From contig BGKB01000033.1 in the NCBI GenBank assembly GCA_003116975.1, forward strand, positions 434,001 to 498,000: 64,000 nucleotides of DNA. The letters run 5' to 3'. The notes below the pieces were generated by a model. That model made no database searches. It had not been told where the DNA came from and saw only the letters and a program-made list of their open reading frames with translations. A program made the position numbers and the translations under genes. Each line of letters starts with the position of its first letter. Positions within the stretch are counted from its first letter, which is position 1. Below are positions 48,322-57,774 of this stretch, in pieces. The DNA is from Aurantiochytrium sp. KH105 (lineage: Eukaryota > Sar > Bigyra > Thraustochytrida > Thraustochytriidae).

Positions 48322-51300
48322 CTATTTCCCACGACTTGCAAAGGCCGCGCGAACGTCAGTGATAGCGCTGACAACGGACTCGAGAAGCCATTCGAAGCCA
48401 TAGAACTTGGCCACATTGTGAAGAGGTCTCAACGCAGTTTCCTGGTCCTTGGGCGAAATCGTGAGCACCCAGTCACCCGAGCATGTGCACGAAGCGCTGA
48501 GTACATCAGCACGAACTTGACCGCACTTGATGCATTCAAAGTCTTGCAACTCAAACGCTAGGACGAGATCTTCCACACGGCGGATGAGACGATGCTCGAT
48601 GGACGCCATGTCAAAGGTCTCCGCGCATTCTGTGCAGTGCCATGGCTGCGTCCCAGCGTCCGGCCCGGCAGCGAGCTGGCCCTGCACGAGTGCGGTGTCT
48701 CGGCAAAGATCAAAGTCCACCGCAGCGTTGCAGTGCGAACACACTACATCACGCATGTGAATTGTCAGCGAAGGATTATGAAATTGCGCCTCGGGCGCAA
48801 ACTCGCGCACATGCAAAAGACGAAGCAGCTGTTTCTTTGCCGTCTGCACCTGGTGATGCACCTGGCCTTCAAGTGACAGCACCACGCACAGGGTCTTGAC
48901 GAACTCCAGCGCCGGATCCTTGTACACGAGATGAGAGCCAGCAAGCTTTGGGAAACTCTCGGCGCCTAGACCTGACATGGTGATGCGGGGAATAAGCCGT
49001 AGCAATTCTGCGACGACTTCGTTCTTGAGAAGCTTGGTCACAAAGTCCTTTTCCTCAACCTCCAGTTCGGCCTCGTTGACACGAAGCAGGGCGAGCTCGT
49101 CGAGCTCATCACTGTTGCTGCCGTCCGCCTTGCCAGCGATATCCCTCGAAGGGTCCTTGGTCTCCTCGCGTTCAACGTGCATTTCAGCCCGCAGCTTTTC
49201 CTTTTGCGCACTCAACCACGATTCGCGGAACTCGACAGGTTTGAGCAAAAATGCACCCACGTAGAGCTCAAAGTATCTTTGCAGCTCCTCCGGAAGGTAT
49301 TGGGCAACATCCCACTGCAAAATCAACGTATGCTTGAACGGAGGGCGCGCAGCCTCAAGCAGCGCTTCCTCGTCGGCATCTCTCGATGCTGCTGCCCCAT
49401 AGAACGAATCTCCATCGTCATCGACCACAAAATCATCCATGTCTTCGGCCTCATTCAGCTCGTCCTCTCGTTCAATGATGCGATCCTCCCGCTTGTTCCG
49501 TCCACGTTTTGGTCTGCGCGAGTCCGTCATCACACGTCGCTTGAGTCGGGTCAGGTTTCCATCAAACTCCTCATCATCGAGATCAGAATCCGACGCCGAG
49601 TCTTCGTTCTCGACATAGCCGTCGGCGGCAGCAACATCGTCGTCATCGTCGTCATCGGCGTCATTGTCGTTTCGAGCTTCTTTGTCCCGGTCCTTCTCCT
49701 CCTTGCCGTCCTCGTTCTCGTTCTCGCTCTCCTTGTCAGCCTTCGCGGTCTTGCGTACGACAGGAGAGACTTCCGCGTCGTCGTCCTCTTGATCCTCCTC
49801 CTCACTCGAGGCGTCCTCCGCGGGATCATCGTTCGCGTTCTTGCGAAGAAGACGCCGCTTGCGTCTTGCGGTCGTCGACGAAGATGCTTTGCGTTCCGAA
49901 GAAGATGAAACCTTTTGGTTCGAGGTCTCTCGAGGAGCGTCAACCAGAGTGCCGTCACGACGCGCCTGGCGTTCACTTTCGATCTGCTTGCGCCGCGCTT
50001 GTCTTTTCTCGTACGCCTCCAGCTCCTCGTTATACGTCGGGTTGTCCTGCACGGCACCGAAATTCGCATCGTCCATAAAGATGAGCGTCTTCCACGTGTC
50101 CGCAAGTTCGAGTTCAATATCTTCGAACAATGACTTGGACTGCACCGTGTTGATGACATGCTCCACATACGCGGACGCCGAGGCAGCGTCGCGCTTGCCA
50201 GTGCAAATAATGATGCGCTGGAAATTGGCCGAAACAATCTTGGCACCCAGACGACGCAACTCCGCGACAAGTTGCAAAAATACCTTGGACATGAGCTGCT
50301 GCACGAAACGCAGGAGCGCAGGATCGTACATGAGACTCTTGGGAGAGCACAGCCAGCGATAAAAGTTGGTCAGCAGCGCCCAGCAGTAGTCCTCGTTCGT
50401 CTGCAGCGCCTCACGAAACATGCGGCGCACGAGCCCTCGTAAAATGTTAAATGCGCCAAGACACTCCGCAGCGGAACCGAGCACCCCGGTTGCCGCATGT
50501 ACCTTGGCATGCACCACGGCGCCTTCGGCATCGAGCCGCTGTGTACCACCGTCCGGGGCGAGCGCTCCCATGGAGTGTTGCTCGAGCGCCAAAGAGCCCT
50601 CGGCACACTCAATGTCATGCACTTCATCGGCGTGCAACATCGTGTTTACTGCCAAATGCTTGAGAGAAAAAACAGCACAGTACGAGCGATACGTTCCCGG
50701 TGAGGCGATCACAGGAAGCTCTTCGACGGCCAGGAGAGCACTATCCGCCGAATCAGACTCCATCCCACCCAGATCCGGTGTGCATGCTGGAGATGCCCAC
50801 GAGACATGCGAGTTGCGTGACAGATTGCGCATGAACATCACGTCCATCATTGCGACCGCATAGTCGTCGCCAAGGTGTGCCACCGGGACCTGCGCATAGT
50901 GCGCACAGCGCATGCGCTCAAAGAGCCACAGCGAATGCGCAAAATACTGTCTCACAGCCTCGTCAAAGAGATACTTTTGCCACTGGAGCGATGGCAGGGC
51001 GCGCGTGTCTTCGCGCGCCGTCATCCAAATGCATGGAAAGTGACCCAACTGCATCGATTTAGCCAACAATTCTCGCGGGCTGAGAGCGCTGTGCACCACA
51101 GCCGTCACAGCTCCGCTCAGCTCGCGCGCCATCTTGACCAAGTGCTCGTTCACCTTGTGCCACAGAGCACCCTCCGTCGCAACGGTGGTGACCTCGGCAT
51201 GCGCCACGCTCGAGCGCAGATTTTCTGCATGCGCTGTGCGTGACTCCTTGCTGCAATCGTCTAAGAAGGACCGCATTGCCTTGCGAAGACTTGGTCGCTC

Positions 51301-54300
51301 CGTACCACTACGCTCGTGACCTTCGATCCAAGCGTGAATCCGCACTTCTTGCGGCGCCAGGCTCAGCAAGGTGTCGACCTGGTCTGCGGCCTTATCACCA
51401 CGCATGGCACTCCACGCGATCTTGGCGAGCTCATTCGAGGTTTGCGACACTTGGAAAATGACAACAGCGCGTCGCTGTGGCCGTCCCCCGACAAAAAGGA
51501 AGAATCGCTGAAGGGTTGCGCCCGATCCGAGCAGGTAGGGTGCGCCGGCACGAGCAACCTTGCGAACCTCAGCCATGGCAAATGGCCGACTGGCAGTGCC
51601 ATCGCCCGACAGGTTGCGTTGGTTCACAGAAATCATGCACCCGAGCTCGCTCAAGATGCGCGACTCGGGCGAGGTTTGCAGCTCGTACACCCCAGCCACG
51701 TTGGGCTGCTCCAAAATGTCCGCCACGGTCTTGGCGTGCTTGCGCATATATTTCTCTGGCGCCTCGAGCTGGTACAGATGCTCCACAGCGTGCGCGTGGG
51801 GTAGCTTCCAGCGCGCTGCATCGCGAAGCGCCAGCCAGGGCGGCGCCTCCTTCGGGTCGCAAGGTTCCCGTGAATTGAGAAAAAACTTTCGGTTCACCTT
51901 CATGTACATCGACCGGACCTCGTCGTTGTTCTCGGGGAGCACGAAAACGCGAAAGGTACCTGCGGAGTCCACAGGACGGACCTCGAGCACCTGCAGGTAC
52001 CCAAAATCGCTAAGTGCCTCGCGACGCTGCACAAAGCCCTGCAGACCGTTGCGCAGTGAGAACTTTGGAGCAGGTCCGCCCGCACCGCTCGAGGTAAGCG
52101 CCTGCTGCTCCTTTTGCTGCGCCTTGTACAGCTCTTGGCGGCGCCGCCACATGGTTTTGCGTGCCGCGAGCCAGCCGTCAAAGTCCTGCGGGTCTCCAAT
52201 CTCCGCATTGGCCTCATCTTCATTTTCATTTTCATTCTCGTCATCGTCGTCACCCTTGGCATCTTCATCGAGATCCATGCTGTTCTCACCGCTCCGAGCG
52301 GATTTGCCCTTGGGCTTAGCCCCCGAACTACTACTACCATCACGACCACCACCTAGCATGTCTTCAATGTCAGCCACGGCAGGAGCAGACGTCTTGGACG
52401 TCGACGACTTGGCCGAGGCCTGAAAGAGGGCGGAAAGCTTGCTCTGCTTGAAGCGCCCATTCTTTTCCCGCACGTCCCGCAAAAGCCAAGCTGGATGCTC
52501 AATGCGCGGCACCGGATTTGCGACATTCTGAAGCGCCGCAGGAATCGTGATGATTTTTTGCACCGCCTTGCCGAGACGGTCAATGTAGTAGTCCCAGTCG
52601 ACGATGGAGCGCACATCAAAGTCTGTGATTGAGTTGTCGCGCAGCCAGCGACGCAGAGCTTGGCGTTTTGCATCCTCTCCAAGTGAAAAGATGACTGCAG
52701 GGATCGCCCGAGCCGTCGTCATCTCGCCCACAGGTTTGCGTGCAATAAGCAGCTTGCAGTTGAGACCAGCATCGCGAATCATTTCGGCGCCAAAAATCTC
52801 AGAGAGTCTCCGTGCTGTCGTCATTGCAACGGACTTGCGATCGCCGTACTCTTCAACCTTGCGGCTCATGGAACGGTTTTCGCTGATGAGCTCAATGAGC
52901 TCTTCATCACTAAGGTCCTTGCCGCGAGTAAAGAGCACATCCAGCCAGTAGTTTGCAATCTCTGCCACAGCCGCGTAACATTCTGGAAGCGAGCCGCCGA
53001 GAAGAAACTTCTCAAAGACCTGTGACTGGAAGATTTTGATGATCTTGAGCTCACCGCGCCGCTTCAATTCGAAGCCCTTGAGCTCGGCGAGCGTGCCATC
53101 GTGGTTAAAGACGGCGTAGCGCTTCTTCAGCAGTTTGCCCTCTTCTTGAGAGGCCGGGAGCACCATGCAACGGTACGGCCCGTCGACCTCAAAGTAGATA
53201 CTGCACTCACTGCGCGTGTCGTACTGCAAGTGCTTGGGATCCACCAGCGACTGGTACTGATGATTCGTAAAGTGCGCATGCACGTCCGCGTTGAGCATCA
53301 CACAGGGGTACGAGATGGGGATTTTGCGACCCGCACCCGTTTTCAGTGCAAAGTTCTCAGGAAAGCTTGCCGGGAGAATGCACCAAATGCCGTCCGTGTC
53401 GAGCTCCAGGGGGCGTCCGATCCGCTCGACAAGTTTTCGCGCCTGCTTAATGATGTTGCCACCGGTGTGGGTGACAATACCAGCCATCTCCATCGAGTGC
53501 CATCGAGCACCTTTGCGCATCACATAACCATAAAAGGAGTTGAGAATGCACTTGTGCGCGAGCTGCAAGGAGTCGTAGAGGAGAACCTTATTACGCGCCT
53601 CATCCAAGGCAAGCGGGTCAGCACTGGCGGATCCAGTTTCCAGACGCTTTTCGACGGTCGACTTTTCCTTGGCCCATTTTTTGGTAAGACGCTTGTATTC
53701 GTAGCGACGATCGCGAAAGGCCTTGATCGTATCGACGTAGAACGAGTTCTCTCGCTGACAAATTGTTGCCGACTTCTTGGTAATCTCCGTGTCCTTGACG
53801 CGTCTGTAGACTGTCTGCGAGTAGGTTTTCACGCGTTGCCGAAGCATTCGATTTCTGTCTCCACGAGGGAGTTCGTGATATGGTACCCCGTCAACCTGTT
53901 CGTACTCGAGCTGCGTCTTGATGGCCTGGTACTCGGATCGCTTCGCTGGATAAAACTCACCGCGCCATACCCAGTCCATGGGCCGCTTACAGGCAGCGTC
54001 TGGGCCTGTGTTGAAAGAGCATGACGCGCAGTCCGTCTCGTCGACGATAGCGCTGGGCTGCAGCCGGTTGGTGAGAATGATGTTAGGGTACATGGCGGCC
54101 ACATCAAGATGATAAATCGTCGGTGTTTCAAGGCGGACTGGAGTGTCACGGAGCATTTCCAATGCCTCTACGATTTCGCTGCGCACAGCCGCGTAATTGA
54201 CCACTTCGCGGCGCGGTATGCCGGCCTCGATCTCGATCGCAAAGGTCAGGTCACGGTCGATATTGGCGATAAGCTCATCAAAGGCCAACGGATCAAGGCG

Positions 54301-56046
54301 AAACTTTTCGGGAAGATCGTCGCGGTAGACGCCCGTTTCGAGACACTCGACGTGGCCTCCAATGTATGTATCTTGCTCGAGCAACTGGCCTTTATCGGTA
54401 AACTTTTGCGCAGGGTCGACTTGCTTGTTCGGGCAGAGAATGTTACCTCGGCGGGCTTCCACCATGAGAAGCATCTCGCAAAGAGTTCCAGAACCCTTGC
54501 GCAACACGTCATCCGGCGGGAGCGGAATGATCGTGCAGAGCGAGAAGATAAAGAGGTTGATGTACTTGTCAAAGAGGTAGTATGTAGCAACGGCATCGGA
54601 CACCGAGTACGAGGCCATGTGATGAGGACGTTCCCGTGCAAAGCGTACCATATCCTCCGGATCGACTTCGACGGGATCGTAGCCTAGTTTCGCCTTGGTC
54701 ACCGCCTTGAGACCTCGCGAGCCTGCGGGAAGGTATGAGTCACGTTTGACCCAGTAAAGGCAGTCCATGTGAACCGAGCATCGTCCACGATATTCCGTGC
54801 CTTCCTTGTTTGGGCCAACGCCTACCTCGGTACGAAGGTCCATGTCATACGTCGCCGCGCGTTTTTCGATAAACGGCCAATCGAAAAAGTCGCCGTTGTA
54901 TGTGACCCAGACGTTGGGACGCAATTCGCGGCAATGCTCAAAGAATTTTCGAAGAGTCGACTCTTCGTCAGCCTCGTTGAAGACCTCAAAGGGTCCAGGG
55001 TACTCGGGTTTAGGCGTGTACTCGAAATCTTCAATGTCCTCGGTGACCACCTCGCGATTGATAATGAGATAGCCTTGGCCGTCAAACATGTAGGAGATCA
55101 TGAAGACCTGGTCAAAGGCAGCATCCGGAAACTTGTGCGGCTGCTTGGTACACTCAATGTCAAAAGCGAGAATGCGCGGTTCCGCCTTTTCCAGGAGGTC
55201 TAGCTTTTTCAGATCGACGCCGAGGCCTTCTGCTCCAGTGCCGTCTGAGAATCGCGTGCTCACCTCGTACCAGCTGCCGACGTTGACGTCGAGATCGATG
55301 GAAACGCGCGTTTGGTATTGTACATCGTACTCTCGGAGGTCCACAATTGCCTCCATGAGATCGTCTGGGAGTTCCGTGCTGCCACTTGCGTCGTGACCGG
55401 TAAAGTTGTATGCGTCTGCCGCTTTGGACCGCGACTTATTCACGCGCACAGCCTCCTGGACCTCAAGGCGGACGTTCATGAGATCGTTGACGTTGCGGAA
55501 GAAGAGCTGCAGCAGCACGCGGTGTTTGCCGGCAAGATGGTCAGCCATGTCGAGGTCCTCGCGATCGACCATGGCTACCTCGGATACGTCGCTGGCAAAG
55601 CGGCGCTCCAGCATGGCCTTTGTCTCTTTAAGAAATTCCTCCTTGACGAGAACGTAAAAGTATGGCCGGTGAAGAATTTTGGCCTTGAAAGTGTTGCCGT
55701 CCTGCTGCAGGAAGTAGAGCTCAAGCGCAGACAGTTCGACGGGCTTTTCAAGCGTGGGGTCGACGAAGTTAACCGTGCAGGGCAGCATGTTGAGGAGCCA
55801 GCCGACGCGTGCGGGTCCTTCGGTAAAGTCGTCGAAGCCGTACATTTCGTCGACACGTTCGCTCTGCTCACGAAGCGCGTCGCGAAAGTCTTGGCTCGCT
55901 TTGGTGCGTGGCCTCTGGCGTTGCGGCGGGGGCGCGACACCTCGGGCCCCGCGCTTCTTGAAGCCCTGACCACCCTGGCGGCGCCCAGACCAGCCCATGC
56001 GTTTCCCTCCTCCGCCGCCGCCGCGGCGTCCATTTCCTCGCATCAT
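48322..56046 (-). CDS. POLE: DNA polymerase epsilon catalytic subunit
   Basis: A single exon encodes 2,574 aa, slightly longer than human POLE (2,286). The subunit makes the leading strand in nuclear DNA replication. An exonuclease domain with FDIECTK (about 294) and GDFFDWPF (about 382) leads into a B-family polymerase. Motif A is LDVAAMYPNII (about 646), motif B NSFYGYVMRKGARW (about 833) and motif C ELDTDGIWC (about 879). QSKLSALF, just after the polymerase core, resembles a PCNA-binding box. The second, inactive polymerase-like half follows. The C-terminal Cys modules are CSHC (about 2434), CTEC and CIKC/CTC (about 2502-2515), the site for the B subunit and Fe-S/zinc. An acidic, disordered insert (about 2069-2215, mostly Asp/Glu with Lys/Arg) lies in the C-terminal part and is not in animal or yeast proteins. 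The Gly-rich N-terminus has two adjacent ATG codons; either may start. Confidence 0.97.
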   Translation of the reverse strand: MMRGNGRRGGGGGGKRMGWSGRRQGGQGFKKRGARGVAPPPQRQRPRTKASQDFRDALREQSERVDEMYGFDDFTEGPARVGWLLNMLPCTVNFVDPTLEKPVELSALELYFLQQDGNTFKAKILHRPYFYVLVKEEFLKETKAMLERRFASDVSEVAMVDREDLDMADHLAGKHRVLLQLFFRNVNDLMNVRLEVQEAVRVNKSRSKAADAYNFTGHDASGSTELPDDLMEAIVDLREYDVQYQTRVSIDLDVNVGSWYEVSTRFSDGTGAEGLGVDLKKLDLLEKAEPRILAFDIECTKQPHKFPDAAFDQVFMISYMFDGQGYLIINREVVTEDIEDFEYTPKPEYPGPFEVFNEADEESTLRKFFEHCRELRPNVWVTYNGDFFDWPFIEKRAATYDMDLRTEVGVGPNKEGTEYRGRCSVHMDCLYWVKRDSYLPAGSRGLKAVTKAKLGYDPVEVDPEDMVRFARERPHHMASYSVSDAVATYYLFDKYINLFIFSLCTIIPLPPDDVLRKGSGTLCEMLLMVEARRGNILCPNKQVDPAQKFTDKGQLLEQDTYIGGHVECLETGVYRDDLPEKFRLDPLAFDELIANIDRDLTFAIEIEAGIPRREVVNYAAVRSEIVEALEMLRDTPVRLETPTIYHLDVAAMYPNIILTNRLQPSAIVDETDCASCSFNTGPDAACKRPMDWVWRGEFYPAKRSEYQAIKTQLEYEQVDGVPYHELPRGDRNRMLRQRVKTYSQTVYRRVKDTEITKKSATICQRENSFYVDTIKAFRDRRYEYKRLTKKWAKEKSTVEKRLETGSASADPLALDEARNKVLLYDSLQLAHKCILNSFYGYVMRKGARWHSMEMAGIVTHTGGNIIKQARKLVERIGRPLELDTDGIWCILPASFPENFALKTGAGRKIPISYPCVMLNADVHAHFTNHQYQSLVDPKHLQYDTRSECSIYFEVDGPYRCMVLPASQEEGKLLKKRYAVFNHDGTLAELKGFELKRRGELKIIKIFQSQVFEKFLLGGSLPECYAAVAEIANYWLDVLFTRGKDLSDEELIELISENRSMSRKVEEYGDRKSVAMTTARRLSEIFGAEMIRDAGLNCKLLIARKPVGEMTTARAIPAVIFSLGEDAKRQALRRWLRDNSITDFDVRSIVDWDYYIDRLGKAVQKIITIPAALQNVANPVPRIEHPAWLLRDVREKNGRFKQSKLSALFQASAKSSTSKTSAPAVADIEDMLGGGRDGSSSSGAKPKGKSARSGENSMDLDEDAKGDDDDENENENEDEANAEIGDPQDFDGWLAARKTMWRRRQELYKAQQKEQQALTSSGAGGPAPKFSLRNGLQGFVQRREALSDFGYLQVLEVRPVDSAGTFRVFVLPENNDEVRSMYMKVNRKFFLNSREPCDPKEAPPWLALRDAARWKLPHAHAVEHLYQLEAPEKYMRKHAKTVADILEQPNVAGVYELQTSPESRILSELGCMISVNQRNLSGDGTASRPFAMAEVRKVARAGAPYLLGSGATLQRFFLFVGGRPQRRAVVIFQVSQTSNELAKIAWSAMRGDKAADQVDTLLSLAPQEVRIHAWIEGHERSGTERPSLRKAMRSFLDDCSKESRTAHAENLRSSVAHAEVTTVATEGALWHKVNEHLVKMARELSGAVTAVVHSALSPRELLAKSMQLGHFPCIWMTAREDTRALPSLQWQKYLFDEAVRQYFAHSLWLFERMRCAHYAQVPVAHLGDDYAVAMMDVMFMRNLSRNSHVSWASPACTPDLGGMESDSADSALLAVEELPVIASPGTYRSYCAVFSLKHLAVNTMLHADEVHDIECAEGSLALEQHSMGALAPDGGTQRLDAEGAVVHAKVHAATGVLGSAAECLGAFNILRGLVRRMFREALQTNEDYCWALLTNFYRWLCSPKSLMYDPALLRFVQQLMSKVFLQLVAELRRLGAKIVSANFQRIIICTGKRDAASASAYVEHVINTVQSKSLFEDIELELADTWKTLIFMDDANFGAVQDNPTYNEELEAYEKRQARRKQIESERQARRDGTLVDAPRETSNQKVSSSSERKASSSTTARRKRRLLRKNANDDPAEDASSEEEDQEDDDAEVSPVVRKTAKADKESENENEDGKEEKDRDKEARNDNDADDDDDDDVAAADGYVENEDSASDSDLDDEEFDGNLTRLKRRVMTDSRRPKRGRNKREDRIIEREDELNEAEDMDDFVVDDDGDSFYGAAASRDADEEALLEAARPPFKHTLILQWDVAQYLPEELQRYFELYVGAFLLKPVEFRESWLSAQKEKLRAEMHVEREETKDPSRDIAGKADGSNSDELDELALLRVNEAELEVEEKDFVTKLLKNEVVAELLRLIPRITMSGLGAESFPKLAGSHLVYKDPALEFVKTLCVVLSLEGQVHHQVQTAKKQLLRLLHVREFAPEAQFHNPSLTIHMRDVVCSHCNAAVDFDLCRDTALVQGQLAAGPDAGTQPWHCTECAETFDMASIEHRLIRRVEDLVLAFELQDFECIKCGQVRADVLSASCTCSGDWVLTISPKDQETALRPLHNVAKFYGFEWLLESVVSAITDVRAAFASRGK

Positions 56047-57774
56047 CTTTGGTCAATCTTGTGCGACCTCGTCCTCCTCGTCGTCCTCCTCGTTGTCGTT
56101 GTTGTTGTTGTTGTTTTGCTTCGCACCCCCAAAGAAGTTGAGAGATGAAAGGAGCTCGCTCGCTCGCTCGCTGGCTCGGCGCGTTTCTCGTCACGTGGCT
56201 TCGAGCCAGAGTCTGGGCGGCACCGGCCCGTGCCTGTCTGCCGCGCCCGCTCGCGCCCCCCGACGTCCGCGCGTGCGCTCGAGTACTCGCTCGCTCGCTC
56301 GCTCGCTCGCTGGGGTCTGCGCGCCGGAGACGACGATCAAAGTGATCGTGGCGCCGCCTAACGGCGACCTAACCACCGCCGTCTGTCTGTGTCTGTCTGT
56401 CTATGTCTGCCCAACCGCTGCCCACGGCTACGGCTAAGTATTATTTTACGGTTGCGGTCGATTCATTCAAACCTCATCAACTCGAGGGTCAACATCATCA
56501 AGGTCGTGTTGACAATCGAGGGAGATGAAGGAGGAGCGCAAGCACGAAGAAAGTGGAATGAATGAGCTCGAGACTGACAGATTTCGGGACCGACGGCGAG
56601 GATGGTCAGACATGCATGCATGCGAAATCGAACATCCGTTCGCTGATGGGGATGGGTTTCCGGCATAGTTTGCCCATCATTCAGAATTTAACCCTCGTCT
56701 CTACCATGGAATTTATACCTATGCAGGCAGTTGTCACGAAGAGTGAGTCGCGACGTCGCCTTGTGCTGCGTCCATGGCTCATGGTAGTGACAGCAGGCGA
56801 CAGTCGATGCTGGTTGAAATGATCATCCTCACAATAATCAAGGCTGGCATGGCAGCGAGCACGAGGGCAGCGAGGGCGCGGAAGGTATTTCTTTTGATTA
56901 CTTCTCTCACATAGATCACGTCGTCTCATCGTCAGGCCATCCACCCTCCCCATGCCTGCTGTACACGCGAGCAAGCGACAGCGACATGATGGCCGCAGCC
57001 GCTCCTACCTACCTATCCTCGCATGGGTCGCTGTCGCAATCTGGCCAGTTTCAGCCTCGGTCCGTTGTGGTCCGAAAACAAGCCGCACTCCAGTTTGTCT
57101 CCGGACAAAGCGGAGTCCAAGCCAGGCCAGGCCAAGCCGGGCCAAGCCCCTGCGCAGTCGGTCCCTCGTGCGCGCGCGCGTGCGTGCGTGCGTGCGAGCC
57201 CGACCCCCGCCGCTTCCTCTCGCCGCCGAGCGCCTGCGTCCGTCAGCCCAGGCGTTCGTTCGCCGCGGAGCCCCGTGCCGGGCAAGGCCTCGTCCGGCGG
57301 CACACACTTCGCTTGCGTGAGTTCACAGGTCCCGTCTAGCGGACCCTTCCGGACGCAAAGAGGATACAGGCGCGGCCGGAGACCTTCTGCAGGCAGGGCC
57401 GCGCGTCCATCGGGGCGCGGCGGGGCGCGGCTGCGCGGCGAGGCGCGGCTGCGCGGAGCCCCGGGGAGCCCCGGGGAGCGCGCAGCAGCAGCTGCAGCAG
57501 CAGCTGCAGCAGCAGGCGGCGAGACCGCGCGCGATCTTGACGCAATTTGAGGGCGCGAGGCGCGCGTGGCGAGCCAGCTGAGCTTAGCACGCGGGCCGAG
57601 GAAGCCCGCGGGCAGGCGCGGGGGAAGGACGCGGGCGCCGGCGAGACGCAGGGCGCGGGCGCCGGCGAGACGCAGGGCGCGGGCGCGCGCGCGCAGGCAG
57701 CCGGGCGAGCCGGGGATCGAGCTGGCGCGGAGTTTTCGGGCAGCCGTGCGTCCACGAGGAGAAAGGCGCGGACG
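56047..57774. promoter_or_regulatory. Divergent promoter region between POLE and the ankyrin gene
   Basis: This 1.7-kb spacer carries a CGCT array near 56156-56172, a TCGC array at 56286-56310, and, near the ankyrin gene, very GC-rich repeats including a CAG/CTG cluster (57484-57516) and a 24-bp direct duplication (57629-57685). No exon is supported. Confidence 0.5.
57629..57685. repeat. 24-bp direct duplication in the ankyrin gene leader
   Basis: The unit GCGGGCGCCGGCGAGACGCA is repeated with a 24-bp period and followed by a partial third GCGGGCGC. It lies 90-145 bp upstream of the ankyrin gene ATG. Confidence 0.8.
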
